DNA of 64,000 nucleotides from Microbacterium sp. APC 3901 (GTDB lineage: Bacteria > Actinomycetota > Actinomycetes > Actinomycetales > Microbacteriaceae), in assembly GCF_030407765.1 (NCBI RefSeq), contig NZ_JASDCU010000001.1, forward strand, positions 248,001 through 312,000. Reading direction: 5' to 3'. The position numbers were made by a program, and so were the translations under genes. Position 1 is the stretch's first letter. Each line of letters opens with the position of its first letter. Under the pieces are notes generated by a model. It saw nothing but the letters and a program-made list of their open reading frames with translations, was not told the DNA's origin and did not search any database. This document shows positions 15,209 through 24,469 of the stretch, one piece after another.

Positions 15209-18067
15209 TTGGCTGAAGGCAAGAAGCTCGTCATTGTCGAGTCCCCGACGAAGATGCGGTCGATTCAGGGATACCTCGGCGACGGCTATGAGGTGCTCAG
15301 CTCCGTCGGCCACATCCGCGACCTCGCCGACAAGAAGGACATCCCCGCCGCCGACAAGCAGGCGTACGGGAAGTACTCGATCGACGTCGACAACGACTTC
15401 GACCCCTACTACGTCGTGTCCGATCGCAAGACGAAGACCGTCGCCGAGCTCAAGCGTGCGCTCAAGACCGCCGACGAGCTCCTGCTCGCCACTGATGAGG
15501 ACCGCGAAGGCGAGGCCATCGCCTGGCACCTGCTCGAGACTCTGAAGCCGAAGGTCCCCGTCAAGCGCATGGTCTTCCACGAGATCACGAAGGACGCGAT
15601 CCAGGCGGCCATCGGCAACACCCGTGAACTCGACACAGACCTCGTCGACGCTCAGGAGACCCGCCGCATCCTCGACCGGCTGTACGGCTGGGATGTCTCG
15701 CCCGTGCTCTGGTACAAGGTCAAGACGGGCCTGTCGGCCGGACGCGTGCAGTCCGCCGCCACCCGCATGATCGTCGAGAGAGAGCGCGAGCGCATGGCGT
15801 TCGTGTCGGCAGAGTACTGGGATGTCGAAGCGCTCGCCTCGTCCTCTTCGGGCTTCAAGGTCCGCCTGGTCCGCGTCGACGGCGGACAGCTCGCCCGAGG
15901 CACCGACTTCGACGACGACGGAAAGCTCAAGAAGGCCGTCGTCGTCCTCGATGAGAAGAAGGCCGCGGCGCTGGCGCACGCGGTCGACGCCGCGGGCACC
16001 GGTGCGGTGACCAAGGTCGAAGCGAAGCCCGGAACCCGCAGCCCGTACGCACCGTTCACGACCTCCACCATGCAGCAGGAGGCCGGTCGAAAGCTCTCGA
16101 TGAGCGCGAAGCAGGCGATGAGCGTTGCCCAGCGGCTGTACGAAAAGGGATACATCACCTATATGCGTACCGACTCGGTGGCGCTGAGCACCCAGGCGGT
16201 GCAGGCGGCTCGCAGTCAGGCCGTCGCGCTCTACGGCGACACCGCGGTCCCGCTCAAGCCTCGCGCCTACAAGTCGAAGAGCAAGAACGCGCAGGAGGCG
16301 CATGAGGCGATCCGTCCCTCGGGCGAGAACTTCCGCACGCCGAAGTCCGTCTCCTCGGAGCTGGACCGCGAGGAGCACCGTCTGTACGACCTGATCTGGA
16401 AGCGCACCGTCGCCAGCCAGATGGCCGACGCGAAGTACGAGACCACGACGGTCACGATCGCGGTCGATGCAGCCGGGCAGAACGCCGAGTTCACCGCGTC
16501 CGGCACCGTGTACACGTTCAAGGGCTTCCTCGAGGCCTATGAAGAGGGACGCGACGAGAAGCGCAACGACAAGGATGCCGACGAGAACCAGTCGCTTCCC
16601 GTGGTCGCCGTGGGCGACGAGCTGCGCATGTCGGATGCCGAGGCCAAGGGCCACCGCACCACCCCCAAGCCGCGCTTCACGGAGGCATCGCTGGTCAAGG
16701 CGCTCGAAGAGCACGGCATCGGCCGCCCCTCGACCTTCGCCAGCATCATCGGCACCGTGATCGACCGAGGGTACGCGACCAAGCGCGGACAGGCGCTGGT
16801 TCCGACCTGGCTCGCATTCAGCGTGGTCAGGTTGCTCGAAGAGCATTTCGCCGACCTGATCGACTACGACTTCACCGCGGCGCTCGAAGACGATCTCGAC
16901 GCGATCGCCCGGGGCGAGCAGAAGCGGGTCGAGTGGCTGCGTTCCTTCTACTACGGCTCTGATTCGCACGTCGGCCTCCGCCAGACCGTCGACAACCTCG
17001 GCGAGATCGATGCGCGGGCGCTCAACTCCACGCCCATCACCGACACAGCCACGCTGCGTTTCGGCAAGTACGGCCCCTACCTCGAGGTCGCGAACCCCGA
17101 GGCTCCCGATGAGAAGCCGCGCATCGTGAACGTGCCCGAAGATCTGGCGCCCGATGAGCTGACGGCGGCCAAGGCGCAGGAGCTCATCGATGCGCCGGTC
17201 GCCGGCGACCGCGTGCTGGGCACCAACCCGGACAATGGCAAGATCGTCGTCGTCAAGGACGGACGCTTCGGACCCTACGTGCAGGAGAACGACCCGGTGT
17301 CCGAGGACGCCGCGGTCGACGAGGCGACCGGCGAGGTCGTCGATGCTCCTAAGCCCAAGCGGGGGGCGAAGAAGGCCACGGCGCCCAAGCAGCGCACCGC
17401 CTCGCTGTTCCGCTCGATGTCCGTCGACACGATCGACCTCGACACCGCTCTGCAGCTGCTCAGCCTGCCGCGCATCGTCGGAGCCGACCCCGAGAGCGGT
17501 GAGGAGATCACCGCTCAGAACGGTCGATTCGGTCCGTACCTGAAGAAGGGCACGGACTCCCGCTCGCTCGAGAGCGAGTCGGAGATCTTCGACGTGACGC
17601 TCGAGAAGGCACTCGAGATCTACGCGCAGCCGAAATACGGCGCCGGATCCCGCCGTGCGTCGAGTGCGCTGGCCGAGTTCGAAGCTGACCCGGTCAGCAA
17701 CAAGCCGATCCGCATCCGCGACGGGCGCTTCGGCGCCTATGTCACCGACAGCGAGACGAATGTGACGATCCCCCGCGGGCAGAAGGTCGAGGACATCACC
17801 TTCGAGATCGCCGTGCAGATGCTCGCCGACAAGCGCGCGAAGGGTCCGGCTCCCAAGCGCGGCGCAGCCGCGAAGAAGGCGCCGGCCAAGAAGCCCGCAG
17901 CCAAGAAGCCTGCAGCCAAGAAGGCGCCGGCCAAGAAGCCTGCGGCGAAGAAGGCCCCGGCCAAGACGACGGCGACGGATGCCGAGAAAGCAGCCGCACG
18001 GTCCGCGGCAGCCAAGAAGGCGGCGGCGACTCGCGCCGCGAACGCCGCGAAGAAGGCCGGTTCGTGA
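15209..18067 (+). CDS. topA: DNA topoisomerase I
   Basis: 952-aa type IA topoisomerase relaxing negative supercoils. The TOPRIM domain starts GKKLVIVESPTK with the acidic DEDREGEAIAWHL. The catalytic Tyr lies in GYITYMRTDSVALS, and GRPSTFASII and the NAQEAHEAIRPS motif follow. The C-terminus has no Cys zinc ribbons but several FGPY/FGAY repeats (about 620-860) and ends in a ~60-residue Lys/Ala-rich tail typical of actinobacteria, used for DNA binding and processivity. TTG 15209 is chosen because AGAAAGGA lies 7 bases before it and the protein core starts at once. Confidence 0.95.
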   Translation: MAEGKKLVIVESPTKMRSIQGYLGDGYEVLSSVGHIRDLADKKDIPAADKQAYGKYSIDVDNDFDPYYVVSDRKTKTVAELKRALKTADELLLATDEDREGEAIAWHLLETLKPKVPVKRMVFHEITKDAIQAAIGNTRELDTDLVDAQETRRILDRLYGWDVSPVLWYKVKTGLSAGRVQSAATRMIVERERERMAFVSAEYWDVEALASSSSGFKVRLVRVDGGQLARGTDFDDDGKLKKAVVVLDEKKAAALAHAVDAAGTGAVTKVEAKPGTRSPYAPFTTSTMQQEAGRKLSMSAKQAMSVAQRLYEKGYITYMRTDSVALSTQAVQAARSQAVALYGDTAVPLKPRAYKSKSKNAQEAHEAIRPSGENFRTPKSVSSELDREEHRLYDLIWKRTVASQMADAKYETTTVTIAVDAAGQNAEFTASGTVYTFKGFLEAYEEGRDEKRNDKDADENQSLPVVAVGDELRMSDAEAKGHRTTPKPRFTEASLVKALEEHGIGRPSTFASIIGTVIDRGYATKRGQALVPTWLAFSVVRLLEEHFADLIDYDFTAALEDDLDAIARGEQKRVEWLRSFYYGSDSHVGLRQTVDNLGEIDARALNSTPITDTATLRFGKYGPYLEVANPEAPDEKPRIVNVPEDLAPDELTAAKAQELIDAPVAGDRVLGTNPDNGKIVVVKDGRFGPYVQENDPVSEDAAVDEATGEVVDAPKPKRGAKKATAPKQRTASLFRSMSVDTIDLDTALQLLSLPRIVGADPESGEEITAQNGRFGPYLKKGTDSRSLESESEIFDVTLEKALEIYAQPKYGAGSRRASSALAEFEADPVSNKPIRIRDGRFGAYVTDSETNVTIPRGQKVEDITFEIAVQMLADKRAKGPAPKRGAAAKKAPAKKPAAKKPAAKKAPAKKPAAKKAPAKTTATDAEKAAARSAAAKKAAATRAANAAKKAGS

Positions 18068-18693
18068 CGTCAGGCCCGGGAATCTGGATCACCCTCGAGG
18101 GCGGAGACGGATCGGGCAAGACCACGCAGTCGAACCTCCTCTCCCAGTGGATGACGGATGAAGGGCTGACAGTCGTGCGCACCCGCGAGCCGGGTGGGTC
18201 CGAGGTCGGTCAGCTGATCCGCGACATCGTGCTGCACCACCGAGGCGACATCGCGCCGCGCGCCGAGGCTCTTCTCTACGCCGCCGACCGCGCGCACCAT
18301 GTGGCGACGGTCGTCCGGCCCGCTCTCGCCCGCGGCGAGGTCGTGCTGCAGGATCGCTATCTCGACTCATCCGTCGCCTACCAGGGCGCAGGGCGTGTGC
18401 TCGACGGCGACGAGATCCGCAACCTGTCGCTGTGGGCCGCAGAGGGCGCGCTGCCCGATCTCACCGTGCTGCTCGACCTCGCGCCCGAGTCTGCGCGCCT
18501 GCGACTCGATTCGGCCGACAAGCCCTTCGACCGGCTCGAGGCAGAGAAGACCGAGTTCCACGCGCGGGTCCGCGACGCGTACCTCGCTCTGGCGCGAGCC
18601 GAACCGGAGCGGTTCCTGGTCATCGACGCCGCAGCGGCACCCGAGGTCATCGCTGCGCAGATCCGCGAGCGGGTCGCGACGCTGATCGGCTGA
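18064..18693 (+). CDS. tmk: thymidylate kinase
   Basis: 209-aa dTMP kinase. P-loop WITLEGGDGSGKTTQ, the DR(Y/H) motif VVLQDRYLDSSVAYQGAGR, and VLLDLAPESARLR with the LID region DKPFDRLEAEKTEFHARVR. It makes dTDP for DNA synthesis. GTG 18064 overlaps the topA stop by 4 bp (GTGA), so it is translationally coupled to topA and upstream of holB. Confidence 0.94.
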   Translation: MTSGPGIWITLEGGDGSGKTTQSNLLSQWMTDEGLTVVRTREPGGSEVGQLIRDIVLHHRGDIAPRAEALLYAADRAHHVATVVRPALARGEVVLQDRYLDSSVAYQGAGRVLDGDEIRNLSLWAAEGALPDLTVLLDLAPESARLRLDSADKPFDRLEAEKTEFHARVRDAYLALARAEPERFLVIDAAAAPEVIAAQIRERVATLIG

Positions 18694-18785
18694 GCCGGAC
18701 GCGCGGTACTGCGCGTGCAGCCGACGAGCCCGCGCTCTCGACGGCGGTTGCCGCGCACGTCGGTGCTCCCGATTAGGCTGAGGAC

Positions 18786-19943
18786 ATGCCCCAGACTGTC
18801 GCCGCCCCTTTCCCGTGGGCCGATGTGTGGGGGCAGGATGCTGCTGTCGACACTCTGCGCAACGCCGCATCCGATCCCTCCGCGCTGTCGCACGCGTGGC
18901 TCATCACCGGCCCTCCCGGGTCAGGCCGATCCACGCTCGCGCACGCCTTCGCCGCCGCACTCGTAGCGGATCACCCCGATGACGAGGCGGCGATGCGTCA
19001 GGTGCTCGCGGGAACGCATCCCGATGTCACCGCCTTGCGCACCGACAAGGTCATCATCACGATCGCGGAGGCGCGTGCGCTCGTCGAGCGCTCGTACTTC
19101 GCGCCGTCGGCCGGCCGCTATCGCGTGATCGTGGTCGAAGATGCCGACCGCATGGTCGAGCGCACCTCCAACGTGCTGCTGAAAGCTCTCGAAGAGCCCC
19201 CCGAGCAGACGGTCTGGATCCTCTGCGCCCCGAGCGAAGCCGACCTGCTGCCGACGATCCGCTCACGCGTGCGCTCGCTGCGACTGCGCGAGCCCGATGT
19301 CGCAGACGTCGCACGCCTGATCACCCTTCGCACGGGGGTCGACGAGGACATCGCCGAGCAGGCCGCTCGTCATGCGCAACGGCACATCGGCATGGCCCAG
19401 CGTCTCGCCACCGATGAGGCTGCCCGTCGCCGCCGCGACGAGACCCTGCGGTCGGTGCTGGGGGTTCGCGGCGTCAATGACGCCGTCGAGGTCGCCGGTC
19501 GCATCATCCAGGCCGCCACCGACGACGCCAAGGCGCTCACCGCCGAGCGCGACGCAGCCGAGCGCGCATCTCTGCTCCGGATGGTCGGCATCGCCGAGGG
19601 GCAGGCCGTTCCCCCCGCTCTGCGGACGCAGATCTCCGCGCTGGAGGACGACCAGAAGAAGCGTGCGACCCGAAGTCTGCGTGACGGCATCGACAGAGTG
19701 CTCACCGATCTGCAGTCGCTGTTCCGTGACGTCGTCATGCTGCAGTTCGGCAGAGATGACGAGCTGATCAATCGCGAGCTTCGCGAAGATCTGGCCGCGC
19801 TGGCAGCGGCCTGGCCCGAGACCCGTACTCTTGTCGTACTCGACCACCTTGCCGACACGCGCCAGTCGCTGGAGCGCAACGTCGCACCGCTGCTCGCCCT
19901 CGAGAGCTTGCTCGTGACTGTCACGAGCGGGAGGACACCGTGA
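18786..19943 (+). CDS. holB: DNA polymerase III delta-prime subunit
   Basis: 385-aa clamp-loader subunit. N-terminal AAA+ domain with WLITGPPGSGRSTLAHAFAAAL, VVEDADRMVERTSNVLLKALEEPPE and the SRC-like region around PTIRSRVRSLRL. The P-loop Lys is Arg (GSGRST), consistent with delta-prime being ATPase-inactive. TAGGCT (18774-18779) ends six bases before the ATG and no Shine-Dalgarno is seen, so this gene has its own leaderless promoter despite the neighbouring tmk. The next gene overlaps by 4 bp. Confidence 0.92.
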   Translation: MPQTVAAPFPWADVWGQDAAVDTLRNAASDPSALSHAWLITGPPGSGRSTLAHAFAAALVADHPDDEAAMRQVLAGTHPDVTALRTDKVIITIAEARALVERSYFAPSAGRYRVIVVEDADRMVERTSNVLLKALEEPPEQTVWILCAPSEADLLPTIRSRVRSLRLREPDVADVARLITLRTGVDEDIAEQAARHAQRHIGMAQRLATDEAARRRRDETLRSVLGVRGVNDAVEVAGRIIQAATDDAKALTAERDAAERASLLRMVGIAEGQAVPPALRTQISALEDDQKKRATRSLRDGIDRVLTDLQSLFRDVVMLQFGRDDELINRELREDLAALAAAWPETRTLVVLDHLADTRQSLERNVAPLLALESLLVTVTSGRTP

Positions 19944-21496
19944 ACAACCGACCGACTTCCCGCTTCCGACGTACCGTCGCCGTGATCGCAGGCCTCGCCG
20001 CAGCCTCGGTCGTGCTCTCCGGATGCCTGTATTCGATGATCCCCGAGCAGGCCGCACCGAAGCCCTCCACCACGAACGCTCCAGACACCGAAGGCGTGGC
20101 AGAAGACCTGCTGCCGTTCTACGGGCAGACGCTCACCTGGAGCGAGTGCGGTCCCGGATTCGACTGCACAGACGTGACCGCTCCGCTCGATTGGGAGAAC
20201 CCGAGCGACGGCGAGATCACCCTCTCCGTCGTGCGCCATCAGGCGACGGGGACTTCCCAGGGCTCATTGCTCACGAACCCCGGTGGCCCCGGCGCCAGCG
20301 GTGTCGAGCTCATCCGCGACAGCCTCGACTTCGCCGTCGGCGCCGATCTCATCGACAACTACGACGTGATCGGGTTCGATCCCCGCGGCGTCGGAGAATC
20401 GACCGCCGTGACCTGCTTCGATGCTGCAGGCATGGACGACTATCTCTACACGATCCCCGCAGGCAAGCGGGGGAGCGCGGAATGGGAGGCCGAGCTGCTC
20501 GAGGCACACAAGGAGTTCGCGGAAGCGTGCGAGGCCAACAGCGGCGGCATCCTGCCCTATGTCACCACGATCAACGCGGCACGGGACATGGATCTGATCC
20601 GCGCTGTCCTCGGCGACAAGCAGCTGAACTACATCGGCTACTCGTACGGCACGTTCCTCGGCGCGACCTACGCCGACCTCTACCCCGACAAAGCGGGGCG
20701 GCTCGTGCTCGACGGAGCGATCGACCCGGCCGTCTCGGGGCTCGATGTCGGAGCGACGCAGGCGCTCGGATTCGAATCGGCCCTCCGCGCGTACATGCAG
20801 AACTGCCTCGACTCGGGCGAGTGCCCCTTCAACGGCACGGTCGATGAGGCCATGGCCGACCTCGGGGCGCTCCTCGCGAGCGTCGACGCGGCGCCGCTCG
20901 AGAACGGTGACGGACGCATGCTGGGCGCGGATGCGCTGATGACCGGCATCATCGCGGCCCTGTACTCGGCAGACAGCTGGCAGTACCTGACGCAGGCGCT
21001 CGACGAGGCCCTGCAGGGTGACCCGACGACGGCATTCTTCCTCGCCGATTTCTACAACGGACGCGAGAACGGCACCTATCTCGACAACTCGAGCGAAGCG
21101 TTCCGCGCCTACAACTGCATGGACTATCCGGTCGAAGACGACCCCGCGGCGGAGGCGGCGACCGAGAAGAAGATCGCCGACGGAGCGCCGACCATCGCTC
21201 CGTACTGGAGCGGCCCGGATTCCTGCTCGGTGTGGCCCTACCCGCCCACCGGCACGCGTGGCGAGATCAACGCCGAGGGGGCGGGCCCGATCCTCGTGGT
21301 CGGCACGACCAATGACCCGGCGACGCCGTACGAGTGGTCGGAGTCGCTCGCCGGGCAGCTGGAGGAGGGTGTTCTGATCACCCGAGTGGGCGAAGGTCAC
21401 ACCGGATACAACAAGGGCAACGCGTGCGTCGACGGCGCTGTCGAGGCGTTCCTCCTCGATGATGTCGTGCCCGAGAGCGACGTGCGCTGCGAGTGA
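19940..21496 (+). CDS. secreted alpha/beta-hydrolase lipoprotein, tripeptidyl-aminopeptidase type
   Basis: 518 aa. A lipoprotein signal (RTVAVIAGLAAASVVLSGC, lipobox LSGC at about 28-31) puts it on the outer face of the membrane. The alpha/beta-hydrolase core has the oxyanion loop NPGGPGASG, the nucleophile GYSYGTFLGA, the acid in GTTNDPATP and the His in VGEGHTGY. Family members (SlpD/TAP-like, Mtb Hip1-like) cleave short peptides or esters. GTG 19940 overlaps the holB stop by 4 bp. Confidence 0.88.
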   Translation: MNNRPTSRFRRTVAVIAGLAAASVVLSGCLYSMIPEQAAPKPSTTNAPDTEGVAEDLLPFYGQTLTWSECGPGFDCTDVTAPLDWENPSDGEITLSVVRHQATGTSQGSLLTNPGGPGASGVELIRDSLDFAVGADLIDNYDVIGFDPRGVGESTAVTCFDAAGMDDYLYTIPAGKRGSAEWEAELLEAHKEFAEACEANSGGILPYVTTINAARDMDLIRAVLGDKQLNYIGYSYGTFLGATYADLYPDKAGRLVLDGAIDPAVSGLDVGATQALGFESALRAYMQNCLDSGECPFNGTVDEAMADLGALLASVDAAPLENGDGRMLGADALMTGIIAALYSADSWQYLTQALDEALQGDPTTAFFLADFYNGRENGTYLDNSSEAFRAYNCMDYPVEDDPAAEAATEKKIADGAPTIAPYWSGPDSCSVWPYPPTGTRGEINAEGAGPILVVGTTNDPATPYEWSESLAGQLEEGVLITRVGEGHTGYNKGNACVDGAVEAFLLDDVVPESDVRCE

Positions 21497-21547
21497 TCCT
21501 GGCTCGATTCGCGGTGCGGCTCCGGAACGGGTAATATCGATGATCGC

Positions 21548-21623
21548 GCCGCTTTAGCTCAGTCGGCAGAGCATTTCACTCGTAATGAAAAGGTCGTCAG
21601 TTCGATTCTGACAAGCGGCTCCA
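21548..21623 (+). tRNA. tRNA-Thr (anticodon CGT)
   Basis: 76-nt cloverleaf: acceptor GCCGCTT with AAGCGGC, D arm AGCTCAGTCGGCAGAGCA, anticodon arm TTTCA-CTCGTAA-TGAAA giving CGT, T arm GTCAG-TTCGATT-CTGAC, encoded CCA at 21621-21623. Confidence 0.96.
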
Positions 21624-21625
21624 GC

Positions 21626-21661
21626 AGGCCCCGTGATGTGAACAACATCCCGGGGCCTTTT
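21626..21661 (+). terminator. terminator of tRNA-Thr(CGT)
   Basis: AGGCCCCG with CGGGGCCT plus an inner GATG/CATC pairing around TGAACAA, followed by TTTT. It follows the CCA end by two bases. Confidence 0.88.
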
Positions 21662-21707
21662 GGTTTCCTGCCTTGGGGTCGCCGGCGGGGCGGCGTACTC
21701 TCAGATC

Positions 21708-22289
21708 ATGAGCAGAGCACTTCTGATCGTCGACGTGCAGAACGACTTCACTGAGGGCGGTGCATTGCCCGTCGACGGCGGTGATGCCGTGGCATCCGCT
21801 GTCTCCGCCTTCCTGGCCGCGCACGCGGCGGAGTACGACGTCATCGTCGCGTCGCGCGACTGGCATGACGCCGAGGGCGACAACGGCGGCCACTTCGGAG
21901 AGGCGCCGGACTTCGTCGACACGTGGCCCGTCCACTGCGTCGCGGGCACGCCCGGCGCCGAATACGATCCGCTGCTGGTGACCGATGCGGTCACGCATCA
22001 CGTGTACAAAGGGCAGGGGCGCCCCGCATATTCGATGTTCGAGGGCGCGACCGAATCGGGCGAGACCGTCGGCGCGATCCTCACAGCTGCGGGTGTCCTG
22101 ACCGCCGATGTCGTCGGCATCGCCACAGACCACTGCGTGCGGGCCTCTGCGCTCGACGCGGTGGCGCACGGGGTTCGGGTGCGGGTCTTCACCGATCTCA
22201 TCGCGGGTGTCGCATCTGAGCCGAGTGCGGCGGCTCTCGCAGAACTCGCTCACACGGGCGCCGAGCTCATCGAGAGCGACACTGCATGA
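21708..22289 (+). CDS. pncA: nicotinamidase
   Basis: 193-aa cysteine hydrolase converting nicotinamide to nicotinate for NAD salvage. Catalytic triad: Asp in LLIVDVQNDF, Lys in HVYKGQGR, Cys in GIATDHCVRAS. Metal-binding residues lie in ASRDWHDAEGDNGGHF. TACTCT (21696-21701) ends six bases before ATG 21708, with no Shine-Dalgarno, so it is probably leaderless; that also decides the start over upstream in-frame codons inside the terminator. Confidence 0.93.
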   Translation: MSRALLIVDVQNDFTEGGALPVDGGDAVASAVSAFLAAHAAEYDVIVASRDWHDAEGDNGGHFGEAPDFVDTWPVHCVAGTPGAEYDPLLVTDAVTHHVYKGQGRPAYSMFEGATESGETVGAILTAAGVLTADVVGIATDHCVRASALDAVAHGVRVRVFTDLIAGVASEPSAAALAELAHTGAELIESDTA

Positions 22290-22813
22290 CCCGCAGCGTC
22301 CTGCTGCTGCGAGCGGTCAACGTCTCGGGTCGTAACCGGGTGCCGATGGCTCAGCTGCGCGAGGTGCTCGCTCCCGTGCTGGGCGAAGTGTCGACCTACA
22401 TCGCGAGCGGCAACATCGTGTGCGAGCACCCGGAGGATCCGCCGTCGGCATGTGCGCGGGTCCGCGCGCTGATCGCGGGCGAGTTCGACGTCGACACACC
22501 GGTGATCCTGCGGACGCACGACGCCCTCGCCCACGCTCTGGACGCACACCCGTTCGGCGGCGCGTCGGAGAAGCTCCTCCACGCGATGTTCCTCGAGGGG
22601 CCGGCAGCGCCAGGCGCCGTCGAGGCGCTCCAGGAGCGGCTCGTGCCGGGGGAGCGGATCGCCCTGGTCGGCGACGATCTCTGGATCGACTACGCCGACG
22701 GCGGGGTGCACAGCACGAAGCTCACCAAGGCTGTTCTCGACCGCGCGCTCGGTGTCGCCGGCACGGCGCGAAACCTCCGCACCGTCCGGAAGCTCGCTGA
22801 GCTGACCGCATGA
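22286..22813 (+). CDS. DUF1697 family protein
   Basis: 175 aa. RSVLLLRAVNVSGRNRVPMAQLREVL and the following TYIASGNIVCE are the DUF1697 signature (LLRGINVGG...NVVF/IASGN), and TKLTKAVLDRALG with ARNLRTVRKL closes it. The function of the family is not known. ATG 22286 overlaps the pncA stop by 4 bp, so it is co-translated with pncA. Confidence 0.85.
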   Translation: MTRSVLLLRAVNVSGRNRVPMAQLREVLAPVLGEVSTYIASGNIVCEHPEDPPSACARVRALIAGEFDVDTPVILRTHDALAHALDAHPFGGASEKLLHAMFLEGPAAPGAVEALQERLVPGERIALVGDDLWIDYADGGVHSTKLTKAVLDRALGVAGTARNLRTVRKLAELTA

Positions 22814-22831
22814 ACCCCTCCAGGCTCGGAC

Positions 22832-23032
22832 TCAGCCCGAAGTCTCGCGGCTGATCGCGGCGGGAGGTGTCAGCGGGTGCTCCTGCAGGTCGACGCGATG
22901 CGTACCGCAGCCGGCGCACCGGACATACACGACGACGCCCTCACTGGTCGGATGCCGCGAGTCCGCGACCCAGGCATGTTCATGTGCGGGAGTGATCTGG
23001 CGGGGGATCGGCAGGGTGTGCAACGTGGTCAT
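22832..23032 (-). CDS. small zinc-ribbon-like protein
   Basis: 66 aa, not assigned to a family I can name. HEHAWVADSRH in the middle and YVRCAGCGTHRVDL, with one C-x-x-C pair and nearby His residues, suggest a minimal metal-binding ribbon. It converges on DUF1697 and diverges from the CGNR gene 25 bp away. ATG 23032 is taken; an upstream ATG at 23068 would overlap the divergent gene. Confidence 0.6.
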   Translation of the reverse strand: MTTLHTLPIPRQITPAHEHAWVADSRHPTSEGVVVYVRCAGCGTHRVDLQEHPLTPPAAISRETSG

Positions 23033-23057
23033 GCATCCAGCGTGATGTAATGGCCTT

Positions 23058-23579
23058 ATGCATCTCAACCCTTACGGTGAGTATGCGGTTCTCCTGGCCG
23101 CATCCCTCGCCGATGACTTCCCCGTCGATCGTGCGGGCATCGAGGAGCGCACCCTCGAGATGGGCATGACGATGACGTTCCCGCCCGCCCCCGACGACCA
23201 CGAACGGGTGCGCGAAGTCGTCGACGACTGGCTGCGGGTCGTCGACGCGACGGATCCGGATGCTCGCGCCGAGATCCTCAATGCGCAGATGGTCGACGCT
23301 GCGGCATACCCGCGCCTGACGAACCACGACGGCGAAGGCTGGCACCTGCACTACCGCGACGACGTGAGATCTCTGCCGTACGTGCTGCGCGCCGTCTTCG
23401 CCGTGGGCACGTCGCTGCACCTCGTCACCCGTGGCATGGATCGACTGGGCCGCTGCGCTGCCTCGCCCTGCATGAACGTGGTCGTCGACGTGACCCGCAA
23501 CGGGCGGCAGCGGTTCTGTTCGGTGCGCTGTGCGAACAGAGCGGCGGTCCGGCGTCACAGGGCGCGCACCGGCGCCTGA
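23058..23579 (+). CDS. CGNR zinc-finger protein, probable regulator
   Basis: 173 aa. The C-terminal CGNR zinc finger is clear: RLGRCAASPCMNVVVDVTRNGRQRFCSVRCANRAAVRRHR with four cysteines and the CANR-type motif, preceded by an ABATE-like stress-response domain. Such proteins are presumed to bind DNA. TGTAAT (23046-23051) lies six bases before the ATG, a weak leaderless promoter. Confidence 0.85.
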   Translation: MHLNPYGEYAVLLAASLADDFPVDRAGIEERTLEMGMTMTFPPAPDDHERVREVVDDWLRVVDATDPDARAEILNAQMVDAAAYPRLTNHDGEGWHLHYRDDVRSLPYVLRAVFAVGTSLHLVTRGMDRLGRCAASPCMNVVVDVTRNGRQRFCSVRCANRAAVRRHRARTGA

Positions 23580-23608
23580 CACCGGACCGCCGGGTGTTCG
23601 GATTCAGA

Positions 23609-24157
23609 TCACGCGGTCTGCCCTGCGTGCCGGCCTTCGGCGACCTCTTCGATCAGCTTCGCGTTGAAAGCGGGGAGATCGTCGGGAGTGCGGCTGGATA
23701 CGAGGCCCTCGTCGACCACCACTTCCTCGTCGACCCAGGTGGCTCCGGCGTTGCGGAGGTCGGTCGCGAGGCTCGGGTAGCTGGTGAGCGTGCGTCCGTC
23801 GACCACGCCGGCTTCGATCAGGATCCACGCTCCGTGGCAGATGACCGCGACCGGCTTGTGCTGCTCGAAGAACGAGCGGGCGAGGTCGATCGACGCCTTG
23901 TCGAGCCGCAGGTGGTCGGCGTTCACGACGCCACCCGGAAGCACGAGAGCGTCGAACTCGTCGGCCTTCGCGGTCTCGGAGGTGAGGTCGACGTGCTGCA
24001 CGTGGCCGTTCTTCCCGGTGATCTGCTGTCCGTCCGGTGCGATGAGCGTGGCGCTCGCGCCCTCGCCCTGCACCGCTTCCCACGGGCTGGTCAGCTCGCT
24101 GTCCTCGAATCCGTCTGTCGCGAGGAATGCCACTCGGCTGTCGGTGAGAGTCGCCAT
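23609..24157 (-). CDS. PfpI/DJ-1 family glyoxalase or protease-like protein
   Basis: 182 aa of the class I glutamine amidotransferase-like fold, PfpI/YhbO group. The nucleophile elbow is VAVICHGAWILIEAG (catalytic Cys followed by His), the acidic residue is in FEDSEL near the N-terminus, and GRTLTSYPSLATDLRNAGA is the family signature. Members act on methylglyoxal or damaged proteins under stress. GAAAGGA precedes the ATG at 24157. Confidence 0.88.
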   Translation of the reverse strand: MATLTDSRVAFLATDGFEDSELTSPWEAVQGEGASATLIAPDGQQITGKNGHVQHVDLTSETAKADEFDALVLPGGVVNADHLRLDKASIDLARSFFEQHKPVAVICHGAWILIEAGVVDGRTLTSYPSLATDLRNAGATWVDEEVVVDEGLVSSRTPDDLPAFNAKLIEEVAEGRHAGQTA

Positions 24158-24266
24158 GATGCGTCCTTTCGTGGGGTGAGTGTCCCGGATGGGGACGCCA
24201 CGACTCTCTCGCAGGGTGCTGATGTGCTGAAGGGGGTGGCCGGATCCGGCCGACGGTGATAAACGG

Positions 24267-24339
24267 TGGGCCCCGTGGGGCTCGAACCCACGACCCGCGG
24301 ATTAAAAGTCCGATGCTCTGCCAACTGAGCTAGAGGCCC
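24267..24339 (-). tRNA. tRNA-Lys (anticodon TTT)
   Basis: 73 nt on the minus strand: acceptor GGGCCTC with GGGGCCC, D arm AGCTCAGTTGGCAGAGCA, anticodon arm CGGA-CTTTTAA-TCCG giving TTT, T arm CGTGG-GTTCGAG-CCCACG, discriminator A. The CCA end is not encoded. Confidence 0.96.
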
Positions 24340-24361
24340 GCCCCTCCAGTCTAGGGCGCAA

Positions 24362-24401
24362 AGAAGGAGCCGCTGACGACGTGTCGCCAGCGGCTCCTTC
24401 T
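24362..24401. terminator. terminator downstream of the fasciclin gene
   Basis: A 14-bp stem AGAAGGAGCCGCTG (24362-24375) with its complement (24388-24401) and a 12-base loop. It lies between the fasciclin gene and tRNA-Lys, both on the minus strand. Confidence 0.8.
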
Positions 24402-24469
24402 CCATCCCACCGACCTCCCCCGAGAGGTGAGACGGCTTACCGAGTGTCAAGCCTCGGCGTTCCCGGGCC

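Noticed and set aside
17860..18060. Repeated Ala-Lys codons that look like a tandem repeat
   Set aside because: This is the Lys/Ala-rich tail of topoisomerase I, common in actinobacteria, and not an independent repeat array.
24237..24250. Palindrome GGCCGGATCCGGCC downstream of tRNA-Lys
   Set aside because: A short GC-rich palindrome without T-run or partner gene; could be a weak terminator but not supportable.
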